A stretch of DNA of 41,955 bases from Acidimicrobiaceae bacterium (lineage in GTDB: Bacteria; Actinomycetota; Acidimicrobiia; Acidimicrobiales; RAAP-2). The stretch lies in assembly GCA_003152215.1 (NCBI GenBank), contig PLZP01000029.1:15374-57328 (forward strand), given 5' to 3'. The notes under the pieces were generated by a model that was not told the DNA's origin, made no database searches, and saw only the letters and a program-made list of their open reading frames with translations. The position numbers and the translations under genes were made by a program. Below are positions 16,419-26,093 of the stretch, piece by piece. Numbering within the stretch: position 1 is the stretch's first letter; every line of letters starts with the position of its first letter.

Positions 16419-16942
16419 GCGTCGTGCCCTTCGTCCGGTTCCAGCATCGTAACGAGCGTAGTGCCGTAGCGCTTGGTTTTGGTCACGATCCACCCCTCGG
16501 GCGCGTCCATGTGACGGTCGTTTTCGACCATGACGCGCCCGGCCACCACGCCGTTCAACACGCTCGCGAGGTCGAGTGGACCGTAGGGCGGATCGGCGAG
16601 GACGAGGTCGAGGTCACCCGGTGGTGACCACACCGGCAACATGGCTCGAACAAACACCGCCTCGGCGTCGAACTTGAGTGGTTCCAAGTTCATCTTGACC
16701 GCGGCGAGGCAAGCGGGGTCGCCGTCGACGAAGTACACCTTGGATGCACCTCGCGACATTGCTTCAATACCCATTGCACCCGAGCCGCAGTAGAGATCCG
16801 CGACGACGAGATCGACGAGGCCGCCGCGACTCTCGAGCATAGAGAAGATTGCCTCACGCGCGTAGTCGGTCGTTGGCCGAACACTCGCGGGCAGTTTCGC
16901 CTTCAGCGGGCGTCCCCGGGCCGTCCCACCAATGACTCGCAT
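16415..16942 (-). CDS. rsmD: 16S rRNA (guanine966-N2)-methyltransferase
   Basis: A 175-residue Rossmann methyltransferase. It starts RVIGGTARGRPLKA, has RPTTDYAREAIFSML, the SAM-binding block DLYCGSGAMGIEAMSRGA near residue 45, and the catalytic DPPYG near residue 115. It methylates G966 of 16S rRNA. The ATG is at 16942, with recG ending 25 bases upstream. Its stop overlaps the coaD start. Confidence 0.96.
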   Translation of the reverse strand: MRVIGGTARGRPLKAKLPASVRPTTDYAREAIFSMLESRGGLVDLVVADLYCGSGAMGIEAMSRGASKVYFVDGDPACLAAVKMNLEPLKFDAEAVFVRAMLPVWSPPGDLDLVLADPPYGPLDLASVLNGVVAGRVMVENDRHMDAPEGWIVTKTKRYGTTLVTMLEPDEGHDA

Positions 16943-16967
16943 CCCTCAAGGGTAGGTCGCGATGCCG

Positions 16968-19178
16968 TCAAGATTTGAACAAGTAATCGGCTTCTTCATC
17001 GTCGATAAAGAGCCGTAGTTCATCCACCATTTCGGGCTCACCACTGAGCCCGTCGCTCGCCACCATGGCCGCGGCCACTTTCTGCGCGGCGAGCAGGAGT
17101 TCTTCGTCGCGGCGCAGCGACGCGAGGCGCAGATCACTGCGGCCCCGTTGGCGCGTGCCGAGCAGCGTGCCTTCACCACGTAGATCAAGGTCAATCTCCG
17201 CGAGCGCGAAGCCGTCGTTGGAGTCAACCAACGCCTGGAGGCGAATGGCCCCCTCTGGGGTTGGGGGCGTGCCGAGCAGGTAGCAGTAGCTCTGCACGTC
17301 ACTTCGTCCCACTCGACCCCGCAACTGGTGCAACTGGGCGAGGCCGAAGCGCCACGCGTCCTCGATGACGATGACGCTCGCCTCGGGCACATCGACGCCG
17401 ACTTCAATGACCACCGTCGCGACCAGTACGTCCAGCTCACCGGCGCGGAACTGCGCCATCACGTCCTCCTTCTCCGGCCCCTTCATCTGACCGTGCAAGA
17501 GACCCACCGAGAGTCCTCGCAACTCTTCGAGCGCGAGACGGGTTCGCTCTTGCACCGCGCTCGTCGCCTCGACCCGCTCGGAGCCCTCCACCAGAGGACA
17601 GATGACGTACGCCCGACGACCCTGAGCGACTTCGTCGCGCACGCGCTGCCAGCAGCTCGTCACGTCGTCCTCGCTCTGGGCCCAGTACGTCGTAATCGGC
17701 AGTCGCCCGACCGGCATCTCGTCGAGCACCGAGCGATCGAGGTCGCCAAAGACCACCATCGCCGCGGTGCGTGGAATCGGCGTGGCGGTCATGACCAACA
17801 AGTCCGGGTCAGCCGCCTCGTCACTTCGTTCACGACCCTTGTCACGCAACGCCGCACGTTGCTCGACCCCAAAACGGTGTTGTTCGTCGATGACGATCAC
17901 GCCAAGCGCCTTGAAGCGCACGTCGTCGCTCAACAGGGCGTGCGTGCCAACCACAATGTCGACGGAGCCGTCGTGAAGCCCGCCCAACACCGACGCGCGG
18001 TCTTTCGCGCGAACGCGGCCGGTGAGGAGCTGAATGGATAGTGGTCGCTCGCCCCCGAGCACCGCCGAGTCAGGTTTGGTGAGACCCTCTAGATCCTTGC
18101 GCAACGAGGCGAGGTGCTGTTCGGCCAACACCTCGGTCGGCGCCATGAGGGCACCCTGGCGACCACCGTCGAGCGACGCGAGCAGCGCGGTCAACGCCAC
18201 GACGGTCTTGCCCGACCCGACGTCGCCCTGGAGGAGGCGATGCATGGGGAGGGGCGACGAGAGGTCCTTCGCGATCTCGCCCAGGACCTTTCGCTGCGAC
18301 GAGGTCAATGCGAAGTGATGACCAACGAGAAATCGCCGAACCAGTGACGACGAGGGGTCGCTGAGCGCGCCGGGCCCGACATCGAGGTCGTCGTCACTGA
18401 TGGGATGGCGGATGCCCGCCGAGGACTCCTCGAGACGGCGTCGTCGAAGGGCCAGGAGAAGTTGAAGTCGTAGGAACTCATCGAACACCAATCTGCGTCG
18501 GGCCGGCGCGATGTCGGCGTAGTCGTCGGGCAGATGAATGCCCCAGAACGACGTCGTGCGATCAACGAGGTCCATGTCCACCCGCACGGATGTCGGTACG
18601 GGATCGAGCATTGGACCGGCACGTCGGAGTGACTCTTCGATGAACCCACCCATCTCCCAACTGGTGAGTCCGGCCTTGCCCGACGCCGGATAGATCGCCA
18701 CGACGCGTCCGATTCTCGACGCGTCACGTTCGTCGCCACTCGCGCCGATAATGACGTCGACGACGGGATTGGTCATCTGGCGCTGACCCTTGTAATCGGT
18801 GACCTTGGCGAAGAACAGCGCCGCGACGCCAACGCTCAGTTGACGTTCTCGCCACGCTTGGTTGAAGAAGACCACTTTGAAGGAGCCGCTGTCGTCACTC
18901 ACCGTGACTTCGACCATCACTTTGCCGTTCTTGGTCCGGCGCCCGCTCACCTTGGTCACCTCCCCAAAGACGGCCGCCTCCTCTCCGACGGTGAGGTCGG
19001 AAAGATCCACGCGCTTGGTGCGGTCAATGTAACGACGCGGATAGACAGTCAGCAGGTCAAAGACGTTCTCAATGCCGAGAGTGGCCAGCGCGGCGACGCG
19101 CTTCTCACCAACGTGACGTAGTTGACTGACCGGAACGTCGCCTAAGCGGCGTAGTCCGCGCGGTTCTGTCTCACTCAC
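16968..19178 (-). CDS. recG: ATP-dependent DNA helicase RecG
   Basis: A 736-residue helicase that reverses stalled forks and migrates branched DNA. The N-terminal wedge/OB domain includes RRYIDRTKRVDLSDLTVGE and GSFKVVFFNQAW; the helicase core has Walker A GDVGSGKTVVALTA, APTEVLAEQH, DEQHRFGVEQR in place of the DExx box, MTATPIPRT, VATVVIEVGVDVPEA and LHQLRGRVGRSD. Its start is GTG at 19178, overlapping the DAK2 stop by 4 bases (GTGA). Length and motif order are typical. Confidence 0.97.
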   Translation of the reverse strand: MSETEPRGLRRLGDVPVSQLRHVGEKRVAALATLGIENVFDLLTVYPRRYIDRTKRVDLSDLTVGEEAAVFGEVTKVSGRRTKNGKVMVEVTVSDDSGSFKVVFFNQAWRERQLSVGVAALFFAKVTDYKGQRQMTNPVVDVIIGASGDERDASRIGRVVAIYPASGKAGLTSWEMGGFIEESLRRAGPMLDPVPTSVRVDMDLVDRTTSFWGIHLPDDYADIAPARRRLVFDEFLRLQLLLALRRRRLEESSAGIRHPISDDDLDVGPGALSDPSSSLVRRFLVGHHFALTSSQRKVLGEIAKDLSSPLPMHRLLQGDVGSGKTVVALTALLASLDGGRQGALMAPTEVLAEQHLASLRKDLEGLTKPDSAVLGGERPLSIQLLTGRVRAKDRASVLGGLHDGSVDIVVGTHALLSDDVRFKALGVIVIDEQHRFGVEQRAALRDKGRERSDEAADPDLLVMTATPIPRTAAMVVFGDLDRSVLDEMPVGRLPITTYWAQSEDDVTSCWQRVRDEVAQGRRAYVICPLVEGSERVEATSAVQERTRLALEELRGLSVGLLHGQMKGPEKEDVMAQFRAGELDVLVATVVIEVGVDVPEASVIVIEDAWRFGLAQLHQLRGRVGRSDVQSYCYLLGTPPTPEGAIRLQALVDSNDGFALAEIDLDLRGEGTLLGTRQRGRSDLRLASLRRDEELLLAAQKVAAAMVASDGLSGEPEMVDELRLFIDDEEADYLFKS

Positions 19179-20815
19179 TCGATGCCGAAGTAGTAGGGGT
19201 AGAGCGGCTGACCCCCGTGATGCACTTCAACGGCGACGCCGGGGTACTCGTCGGCGATGAACTCCGTGATCCGGCGGGTGTTGGCCGGGGAACTTCCCTC
19301 GCCCTCGATGATCGTCAACAGCTCGTGGCTCGGCGTGATGAGTTGCGCGAGGAGGTGGTTGCTCGCGCCCGCAATCGAATCGTCGATTGAGCGAACGCCC
19401 TCGGCCGTCAGTCCAATCCAGTCACCAACGCGCACGTGACCGACGTCGGTCGTCGTGTCGCGCACGGCCTGGGTTACCTCGGCCGCGACGACGTTGCACG
19501 CGGAGAGACTCATTGACTTCACGTTCTCCTCGGCCGTTGCGTCGGGGTCGTAGTCGAGGAGCGCAGCGAAGCCTTCGACAATGGAGTTGGTCGGTACGAC
19601 CGTCACCACTTGGTCCACGAGCGCGTTGACCTGTTCGGCGACCGCTCGAATGTTCTTGTTGTTCGGTAACAGCACGACCTGCTGGGAGCCCGTCGCGATC
19701 ACCGCCTCCACCAGATCGGCGGTGGAGGGATTCATTGACTGTCCCCCCTTGACCAGGACCCGCACGCCGAGCGAGCGAAAGATTCGTCCCACGCCTTCGC
19801 CGACCACCACCGCAACGACCGAGGTCGGCGGCGCCAGCTCCTCTTGCTCGTCGACCTGTACGGCGCTGCCCTCGCGCACCCAACGCTCCTCAATTACTTG
19901 TTCCGTGAGATCAGTCACGCGAATCTCACGGGGTCGTCCCGCGTCAATCGCCGCTTCGACCGCGGCGCCGATGTCGTCGGTGTGGATGTGACAGTTGTAA
20001 AGCCCGTCGCCACCGACGATGACGATCGAGTCGCCAATGCCCGACCAGACTTCGCGAAAGGCGTGCATCTTCACGTCATCGGCGTCGAGGAAGTACATGA
20101 CCTCGTAACGCAGGTCGGCAATGTTGCCCGCCTCACGTGCTTCGGTCTCCTCGTGCACGTGCACGTCGATGGAGTCAACGGACGGCGCGATGGGCAGTGG
20201 ATCATTGGCCACCGTGTAACAGAGCGCGTCGAAGAGCAATAAGAGTCCCGTGCCTCCCGAGTCCACGACGCCGGCCTGCTTCAGGACCGGCAGTTGCTCG
20301 GGCGTGAAGGCCAAGGCGTCCTTGGCGCGGTCACGTGCCGATCGCACGAGGGCAGTCAACGTCTCACAGTGGGCCCGGGCCCCTTCGGCCGCGGCGCGCG
20401 CGATGGAGAGCATGGTCCCTTCCACGATGCGCACCACGGCCTGGCGCGCGAGGACGTCGGCGTTCTCGAGAGACTCCGCCAACAGGTCGGCCGAGACGTC
20501 GCCCTTTCCGGGGAACTTGGCCACGAGGCCGCGCAACATCTGGGAGAGGATCACCCCGGAGTTACCACGAGCCCCCATCAACGAACCGTGCGCGATGGCC
20601 TTGCAGACGTCGGCCATGTCGGCGTCCTCGGCCAGGGGGCCCAGTTCGGCCGCGACCGATTCGATCGTGAGGGTCATATTGGTCCCGGTGTCACCGTCGG
20701 GGACCGGATAGACATTGAGGCGATTGATGACGTCCTTGTGGGAACGTAGTAGTTCCGCGTACGTACCAATCGTCGTACGCAGTTCGCGTGCGGACAGCGT
20801 CAGCGGAGAGGTCAT
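19175..20815 (-). CDS. DAK2-domain kinase (FakA/YloV-like)
   Basis: A 546-residue protein. The N-terminal DAK2 domain contains [17 protein letters not shown] near residue 35, with Asp residues that bind Mg-ATP, and [16 protein letters not shown] near residue 80. The middle and C-terminal parts ([44 protein letters not shown]) match the rest of the FakA/YloV family, which phosphorylates fatty acids bound to DegV-like (FakB) partners. No FakB gene is in the window. It sits directly before recG, as in mycobacteria and firmicutes. ATG at 20815 is the first gene of the long minus-strand run; a TATAAA box at 20844-20849 could be its -10. Confidence 0.9.
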   Translation of the reverse strand: MTSPLTLSARELRTTIGTYAELLRSHKDVINRLNVYPVPDGDTGTNMTLTIESVAAELGPLAEDADMADVCKAIAHGSLMGARGNSGVILSQMLRGLVAKFPGKGDVSADLLAESLENADVLARQAVVRIVEGTMLSIARAAAEGARAHCETLTALVRSARDRAKDALAFTPEQLPVLKQAGVVDSGGTGLLLLFDALCYTVANDPLPIAPSVDSIDVHVHEETEAREAGNIADLRYEVMYFLDADDVKMHAFREVWSGIGDSIVIVGGDGLYNCHIHTDDIGAAVEAAIDAGRPREIRVTDLTEQVIEERWVREGSAVQVDEQEELAPPTSVVAVVVGEGVGRIFRSLGVRVLVKGGQSMNPSTADLVEAVIATGSQQVVLLPNNKNIRAVAEQVNALVDQVVTVVPTNSIVEGFAALLDYDPDATAEENVKSMSLSACNVVAAEVTQAVRDTTTDVGHVRVGDWIGLTAEGVRSIDDSIAGASNHLLAQLITPSHELLTIIEGEGSSPANTRRITEFIADEYPGVAVEVHHGGQPLYPYYFGIE

Positions 20816-20825
20816 CGCTAGCGAT

Positions 20826-20833
20826 GCTACAAT
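20826..20833 (+). promoter_or_regulatory. Extended -10 promoter candidate for rpmB
   Basis: TGCTACAAT (extended -10, TGn plus TACAAT at 20828-20833) lies about 63 bases before the rpmB ATG. No good -35 is seen at the right distance, which is normal for extended -10 promoters. The region between 20816 and 20895 must also hold the promoter of the divergent DAK2 gene. Confidence 0.45.
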
Positions 20834-20848
20834 GGTCCTTCGGTTTAT

Positions 20849-20877
20849 ACCGGTGGCGCCAGAGGCGCGGACCCGGT
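20849..20877 (+). other. Leader hairpin upstream of rpmB
   Basis: In the 5' leader of rpmB, ACCGG (20849-20853) pairs with CCGGT (20873-20877) and GCGCC (20856-20860) pairs with GGCGC (20864-20868) over an AGA loop. The stem ends just before the AAAGGAG ribosome site. It could influence L28 translation or mRNA stability. I cannot assign it to a known ribosomal leader family. Confidence 0.4.
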
Positions 20878-20895
20878 CAAAGGAGATTGTTCATC

Positions 20896-21105
20896 ATGGC
20901 ATCCGTCTGCGAAATCTGCGGCAAGAAGCCGTCGTTCGGCATGAACGTCTCTCACTCGCACCGTCGCACCAAGCGACGTTGGAACCCGAACATCCAGCGC
21001 GTGCGCGCACTCGTGGGCGCCACCCCCACGCGCATGAATGTCTGCACTGGTTGCATCCGATCGGGCAAGGTCACCAAACCTGCTCGTCGCAACGTCGGCG
21101 CCTAA
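20896..21105 (+). CDS. rpmB: 50S ribosomal protein L28
   Basis: A 69-residue L28: [36 protein letters not shown] and [13 protein letters not shown]. CxxC pairs at both ends make it the zinc-binding (C+) form. AAAGGAG stands upstream of the ATG at 20896 with slightly long spacing. It lies between the divergent DAK2 gene and the convergent thiL; its TAA abuts the thiL stop with no base between. Confidence 0.97.
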   Translation: MASVCEICGKKPSFGMNVSHSHRRTKRRWNPNIQRVRALVGATPTRMNVCTGCIRSGKVTKPARRNVGA

Positions 21106-22059
21106 TTAGAGCTGGTGCTGCCAGCCCCTCCGTTCAAAGAACTCACCGCGCAACGTCCTTGACGATCGGTCCGCGACCACCGTGCCGATAGTGATGGGCT
21201 CGCGTAGTCCGCGGTCCAAGAAGACGAGTCGCAATCGCGCGGCGTCGTCGGTCGTGATCAACAACTCGTAGTCCTCTCCCCCCGCGATTGCCTCCTCGTA
21301 GGTCGCACCGGCGGCCACCGGTACGTCGAACAGGGCAAAACCAACGTTCGAGGCGTCACAGAGTCGGTGCAAGTCGAGTCCGAGTCCGTCGCTCAGGTCC
21401 ATCATCGCGTGTGCGCCGGCGCCGCGCGCCGCCATACCCTCGCTGAGTCGCGGCCACGGTCGGCGATGTGCAACCACGAGTTCGTCACTAAGTGGCGCAC
21501 CGTCACGGCGACGTCGAAGACCCGCCGCCGAGCGGCCGAGTGGACCGGTGACGAGAATCTCGTCGCCCACCTTCGCTCCACTTCGATAGACCGCTCCGCG
21601 ACCGGGGCACTCACCCACCACGGTGACGGCGACCGAGACGTCGCGACCCTGGGCGAGGTCGCCCCCCACGATCGGACAGTTGGTGACGATCGACGCGTCG
21701 GCCATGCCGCGGTGAAGTTCTTCCAGGTCCGTACCGGGCGGTGCCGTGACGGCGACGACCGCTCCGCGAACACGCGCGCCCATGGCCGCCAAGTCCGACA
21801 CCGCCGCGGCGACGGCCTTAAAGCCTAAGTCTTCGAGTGGAAAAAGTTCAGGATCGAGATGGACGCCCAGCACGGCCACGTCGGTACTGATAACGGCCTG
21901 TCCAACAAAGGGCGCGAGGACCGCGGCGTCGTCTCCGATGTGACGTTCGCCTTTTGGGATATTGCGTTGACCGACAATTTGGGCGATACGCTCAATGACG
22001 TCATCCTCGCGCTGGGGGTAATCCCTTTGGGGAGACGTTGGGTCAACTGGCGCGGGCAT
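21106..22059 (-). CDS. thiL: Thiamine-monophosphate kinase
   Basis: A 317-residue kinase that phosphorylates thiamine monophosphate to the active diphosphate. Motifs: REDDVIERIAQIVGQ at the N-terminus, HIGDDAAVLAP, STDVAVLGVHLDPE, LAAMGARVRGAVVAVTAP, VGGDLAQG and MDLSDGLGLDLHRLCDAS. I use ATG at 22059, since the frame upstream runs into the divergent pckG leader. Its only Shine-Dalgarno-like bases (CCAGG) are in a small hairpin. It ends back to back with rpmB. Confidence 0.94.
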   Translation of the reverse strand: MPAPVDPTSPQRDYPQREDDVIERIAQIVGQRNIPKGERHIGDDAAVLAPFVGQAVISTDVAVLGVHLDPELFPLEDLGFKAVAAAVSDLAAMGARVRGAVVAVTAPPGTDLEELHRGMADASIVTNCPIVGGDLAQGRDVSVAVTVVGECPGRGAVYRSGAKVGDEILVTGPLGRSAAGLRRRRDGAPLSDELVVAHRRPWPRLSEGMAARGAGAHAMMDLSDGLGLDLHRLCDASNVGFALFDVPVAAGATYEEAIAGGEDYELLITTDDAARLRLVFLDRGLREPITIGTVVADRSSRTLRGEFFERRGWQHQL

Positions 22060-22062
22060 GAA

Positions 22063-22076
22063 CCTGGTTCGCCAGG
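22063..22076 (-). other. Small hairpin covering the thiL ribosome site
   Basis: CCTGG, a four-base loop, then CCAGG form a perfect 5-base stem directly before the thiL ATG (22059). In the thiL message the AGG of the second arm is the only Shine-Dalgarno-like element, so folding would hide it. No thiamine-pyrophosphate riboswitch sequence is visible in this 62-base divergent gap. Confidence 0.3.
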
Positions 22077-22121
22077 AGAGTGTCGCAGCGAAGCGAAGAA
22101 GTAAGAGCGGAGGAACCCAAC

Positions 22122-23918
22122 GTGTCGTACCCGACCCCACACAAGAAACTCATTGCCTGGGTGGAAGAGATAGCACAGCTCACAACACCCGATCGTATCC
22201 ACTGGTGCGACGGGTCCGACCAAGAGTACGACGATCTGTGTCAATTGCTCGTCGACCAAGGTACGTTGACACGTCTGTCGGCGACGAAGCGACCCAACAG
22301 TTACTACGCATCGTCGGACCCCGGCGACGTCGCGCGCGTCGAAGACCGCACGTTCATCTGTTCGGTGGACGAGAAGGACGCCGGTCCTACGAACCACTGG
22401 CACGAACCCACCGAGATGCGTGAAGCCTTGAACGAACTGTTCGAAGGTTCGATGAAGGGCCGCACGATGTACGTGGTGCCATTCTCGATGGGACCGCTCG
22501 GATCGGACATCAGCCACATCGGTGTCGAGTTGACCGACTCCGCCTACGTCGCGGTCAACATGAAGATCATGACGCGAATGGGTACCGGCGCGCTCGAGGT
22601 GCTTGGCGAGGACGGCGACTTCGTGCCCTGTCTGCACTCGGTGGGCATGCCGCTCGACGAGGGTCAAGCCGACGTCCGGTGGCCGTGCAACAACGTCGAT
22701 AAGTACATTGTCCACTTCCCCGAGACTCGCGAGATCATCTCCTACGGCTCGGGTTACGGCGGCAATGCGCTGCTCGGCAAGAAATGCTTCGCGCTTCGCA
22801 TTGCGTCGGTCATTGCTCGTGACGGCGGCTGGTTGGCCGAGCACATGCTGGTACTCAAATTGACGAACCCCGCCGGCGAGTCACGCTACGTGACTGGCGC
22901 CTTCCCGAGCGCCTGTGGCAAGACCAACCTCGCGATGCTCGTGCCCACCCTGCCGGGCTGGAAGGTCGAAACGGTCGGCGACGACATTTGTTGGATGAAA
23001 CCCGGACCGGACGGACGGCTTCGCGCCATCAATCCCGAGGCCGGTTTCTTCGGCGTCGCGCCCGGTACGAACATGCAGACCAACCCCAACGCGATGCACA
23101 CCATCGGAGCCAACACGATTTTCACCAACACCGCACTGACTCCCGACGGCGACATCTGGTGGGAAGGCATGGGCGAACCGCCCGAAGGTCTCATCGACTG
23201 GAAGGGCCAGCTCTGGAGCAAGGAGCTCGGCACGCCCGCGGCGCACCCCAACTCGCGCTTCACCTGTCCGGCCAACCAGGACCCGGCCATTGCGGACGAA
23301 TGGGAGGACCCGGCCGGCGTGCCAATTGACGCCATACTTTTCGGCGGTCGTCGCGCCAGCGTGATCCCGCTCATCTTCCAGTCACGAAACTGGGACCACG
23401 GCGTCTTCCTCGGTTCGATCCTCTCCTCGGAGACCACGGCCGCCGCCACCGGCGAGGTCGGGAACCTACGACGTGACCCGTTCGCGATGTTGCCCTTCTG
23501 CGGCTACAACATGGCCGACTACTTCGCGCACTGGCTGACGTTCTCGGACCGATTCGACGAAGCGAAGCTGCCCAAGATCTTCTACGTCAACTGGTTCCGC
23601 AAGGGCGACGACGGACGCTGGCTCTGGCCCGGGTACGGCGAGAACTCTCGCGTGCTCGAATGGGTCTTCGAACGCACCGCCGGTCGCGGTGACGCCGTGG
23701 AAACGCCGATCGGCTACGTGCCGAGCGCCACGGCACTGAACGTCGAAGGACTCAACGTGACACCGTCAGACATGACGGAACTCTTGACCGTCCACGCCGA
23801 CGAATGGCGTGACGAGGTGCCCCGAATTCGAGTGCACTACGCCGCGTTTGGCGAGCACCTGCCCGCCAAACTCGCCGACGAAATCGACGCACTCGAGGCC
23901 CGTCTCAGGACGTCGTAG
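22122..23918 (+). CDS. pckG: Phosphoenolpyruvate carboxykinase (GTP)
   Basis: A 598-residue GTP-dependent PEPCK that interconverts oxaloacetate and PEP in gluconeogenesis or anaplerosis. Clear family motifs are [14 protein letters not shown], the P-loop-like [48 protein letters not shown] and [25 protein letters not shown] at 22122 is chosen over the frame-open ATG at 22080 because GGAGG lies exactly 8 bases before it and homology starts with [18 protein letters not shown]. Length matches the family. It diverges from thiL; the SDR gene follows 50 bases later and may be co-transcribed. Confidence 0.97.
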   Translation: MSYPTPHKKLIAWVEEIAQLTTPDRIHWCDGSDQEYDDLCQLLVDQGTLTRLSATKRPNSYYASSDPGDVARVEDRTFICSVDEKDAGPTNHWHEPTEMREALNELFEGSMKGRTMYVVPFSMGPLGSDISHIGVELTDSAYVAVNMKIMTRMGTGALEVLGEDGDFVPCLHSVGMPLDEGQADVRWPCNNVDKYIVHFPETREIISYGSGYGGNALLGKKCFALRIASVIARDGGWLAEHMLVLKLTNPAGESRYVTGAFPSACGKTNLAMLVPTLPGWKVETVGDDICWMKPGPDGRLRAINPEAGFFGVAPGTNMQTNPNAMHTIGANTIFTNTALTPDGDIWWEGMGEPPEGLIDWKGQLWSKELGTPAAHPNSRFTCPANQDPAIADEWEDPAGVPIDAILFGGRRASVIPLIFQSRNWDHGVFLGSILSSETTAAATGEVGNLRRDPFAMLPFCGYNMADYFAHWLTFSDRFDEAKLPKIFYVNWFRKGDDGRWLWPGYGENSRVLEWVFERTAGRGDAVETPIGYVPSATALNVEGLNVTPSDMTELLTVHADEWRDEVPRIRVHYAAFGEHLPAKLADEIDALEARLRTS

Positions 23919-23968
23919 TCGTCCGCACCACGGGCCCACCGCCGTGCTAGAACGCTGAGGAGAACCCC

Positions 23969-24757
23969 GTGATACTGGACCGCTTCCGCATCGACGGACA
24001 GGTGGCAATCGTCACTGGATCGGGTCGCGGCATTGGCGCAGCGAGTGCCATCGCATTGGCTGAGGTTGGCGCCGATGTCGTCATTGCGTCGCGCACGCAG
24101 TCCGATCTCGACGACGTCAAGGGTCAGATCGAAGCGCTGGGTCGCCGTTGCGTCGCCGTTGCCTGTGACCTCGCCGACTTAGGCGCCATTGCCGACCTCG
24201 CGACTATCGCGCACCAGACGTTCGGTCGAATCGACGTCGTCGTGAACAACGTGGGCGGTGCCATCCCACTCCCCTTTCTCCTCACGACGCCCGAGTACAT
24301 GGAGGAGGCCTTCCACTTCAACGTCGCCACGGCACACGCACTCAATTTGGCCGCGGTACCGGTGATGCTCGAGACGGGTGGCGGCGCCATTGTCAACATC
24401 TCGTCCGTCATGGGACGCGTTACGGGTCGCGGTTACGCCGCGTACGGGTCGGCGAAGGCCGCAATGGCGCACTACACCCGGCTGAGCTCGCGCGACCTCG
24501 GCCCGAGGATTCGCGTGAACGCCATTGCCGCGGGTTCCATCGCGACGTCGGCACTCGAGATCGTGACGACGACGCCCGAACTCAAGGAAATGATGGAGTC
24601 CAAAACTTTGCTCGCGCGCATTGGTGCCGTCGAGGACATCTCGGCCGGTGTGGTCTACCTCGCGTCACCGGCGGGCGGCTACATCACGGGCACCGTGCTC
24701 GAGATCGACGGCGGCACCGACGTCGCCACACTCGACTTCCAATTGCCCGATCTTTAA
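23969..24757 (+). CDS. SDR family oxidoreductase
   Basis: A 262-residue classical short-chain dehydrogenase. It has TGSGRGIGAASAIAL for NAD(P) binding, NNVGG near residue 94, the catalytic SSVMG serine and YAAYGSAKAAM with the Tyr-x-x-x-Lys pair (near residues 156-160), and IDGGTDV at the end. Substrate is not evident; steroid and hydroxyacyl dehydrogenases look alike. The start is GTG at 23969 with GAGGAG 6-7 bases upstream. The stop faces the NADH dehydrogenase stop with 2 bases between. Confidence 0.92.
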   Translation: MILDRFRIDGQVAIVTGSGRGIGAASAIALAEVGADVVIASRTQSDLDDVKGQIEALGRRCVAVACDLADLGAIADLATIAHQTFGRIDVVVNNVGGAIPLPFLLTTPEYMEEAFHFNVATAHALNLAAVPVMLETGGGAIVNISSVMGRVTGRGYAAYGSAKAAMAHYTRLSSRDLGPRIRVNAIAAGSIATSALEIVTTTPELKEMMESKTLLARIGAVEDISAGVVYLASPAGGYITGTVLEIDGGTDVATLDFQLPDL

Positions 24758-24759
24758 GC

Positions 24760-26055
24760 TCATTCGTCGGTCTCGGCGTCGGCCACGATGAGTCGCGGCC
24801 CCGACTTCCAGTCGAAGTAGCGCCAGGTCCAATTAATCATCACGCGCAACTTGTTGCGGAATCCGATCAGATACCAAAGGTGCAGCCCTAACCACGCGAG
24901 CCAGCCGAGACGACCGGTGATGACTCTTCCGTACGGGAGTTTGGCGACCGCGGCGTTTCGTCCAATCGTCGCCATGATGCCCTTGTTGTGATAGCGAAAC
25001 GGCGTCGTCGCTTCACCGTGCACCACGTGCAGAATCTGCTTCGCGCAGTGATTCCCCGATTGAATCGCGACGGGCGCAAGCATTGGCGCGATGGAGCCAT
25101 CGCTTTGGGGAATCGCCGCCGCGTCGCCGACGGCCCACACGTTGGCGCTGCCCACGAGGCGCAAATCGGGCGAGACCTGCGCGCGTCCCGCCGCGCCTGG
25201 CGTCGCGGACAGGCCGGCGGGCAACGCATCACCCGCGCTGACCCCGGCCGCCCAGATGACGGCCTCGGCCTCGAGTCGCTCACCGTCACTGAATCGTATT
25301 GACGTCGCGTCAATCTCCACGACCGAACGACCAACATCGACGTCAACGCCCATTGACTCGAGATGCTGCCTGGCGTAGTCGCCGGCGGCGTCGGGGAATT
25401 GGGTGAGCAGCCGCGGTGCGACGTCCACGAGCACGATTCGGACTTTGGACGTATCCAGGCGTAGACCATCTCGTCGAATCACAATATTGATCAACTCAGA
25501 GAGCGCGCCCGATGTTTCGACACCGGTCGGTCCACCGCCGACAACGACGAACGTGACGCCCACACGTTCTCGGTCGGCAGCCACGTCGGCACGTTCGAGC
25601 GTTGAGAGCAGTCGATTGCGAAGACGGCGCGCGTCGGCCAACGAGTAGAGCGGCAGTGCGAACTGCTCGGCACCGGGCACGGCGAAGTATGCCGCAATCG
25701 CGCCGGTCGCCACCACGAGGTGGTCGAAGGTGATCTCCGCGTCGTCGTCGAGGATGACGACGCCTCGCGGGTGGTCGATGGCACGTACGCGACCGTGACG
25801 AAAGCGCACGTTTCGGGCGGAGCCGAAAATCGTTCGAATTGGGTAGGCAACGTCGGCCGGCTCGAGCCCCGCGGTCGCCACTTGGTACAACAGCGGCAGA
25901 AACGTGTGGAAGTTGTGCCGGTCGATGATCGTGACGCGAACATCCTGATCACTCAGGCCTTTGGCGGTCGCAATTCCCGCGAAGCCACCACCAATAATGA
26001 CGACGTGGGGCAGCGATGCCGGGTCCCGATGCGCCACAGTGCGGGGGGATGTCAT
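24760..26055 (-). CDS. ndh: Type II NADH:quinone dehydrogenase
   Basis: A 431-residue FAD enzyme. FAD binding: VVIIGGGFAGIATAKGL at about 18-34; the LPLLYQVATAGLEPADVAYPIR block typical of NDH-2; the NADH-binding FVVVGGGPTGVETSGAL near 170; the C-terminal FAD site WAVGDAAAIP near 310; and a hydrophobic amphipathic end (LGWLAWLGLHLWYLIGF) for membrane attachment. It passes electrons from NADH to the quinone pool without proton pumping. The family includes sulfide and other oxidoreductases, but the C-terminal membrane anchor fits NDH-2. Confidence 0.9.
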   Translation of the reverse strand: MTSPRTVAHRDPASLPHVVIIGGGFAGIATAKGLSDQDVRVTIIDRHNFHTFLPLLYQVATAGLEPADVAYPIRTIFGSARNVRFRHGRVRAIDHPRGVVILDDDAEITFDHLVVATGAIAAYFAVPGAEQFALPLYSLADARRLRNRLLSTLERADVAADRERVGVTFVVVGGGPTGVETSGALSELINIVIRRDGLRLDTSKVRIVLVDVAPRLLTQFPDAAGDYARQHLESMGVDVDVGRSVVEIDATSIRFSDGERLEAEAVIWAAGVSAGDALPAGLSATPGAAGRAQVSPDLRLVGSANVWAVGDAAAIPQSDGSIAPMLAPVAIQSGNHCAKQILHVVHGEATTPFRYHNKGIMATIGRNAAVAKLPYGRVITGRLGWLAWLGLHLWYLIGFRNKLRVMINWTWRYFDWKSGPRLIVADAETDE

Positions 26056-26093
26056 GTTGACTTCATCCTAAGTGGGGTGCCCATTGACGCGGG

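Noticed and set aside
22060..22121. Thiamine-pyrophosphate riboswitch before thiL
   Set aside because: The gap is only 62 bases and lacks the CTGAGA and related conserved TPP elements.
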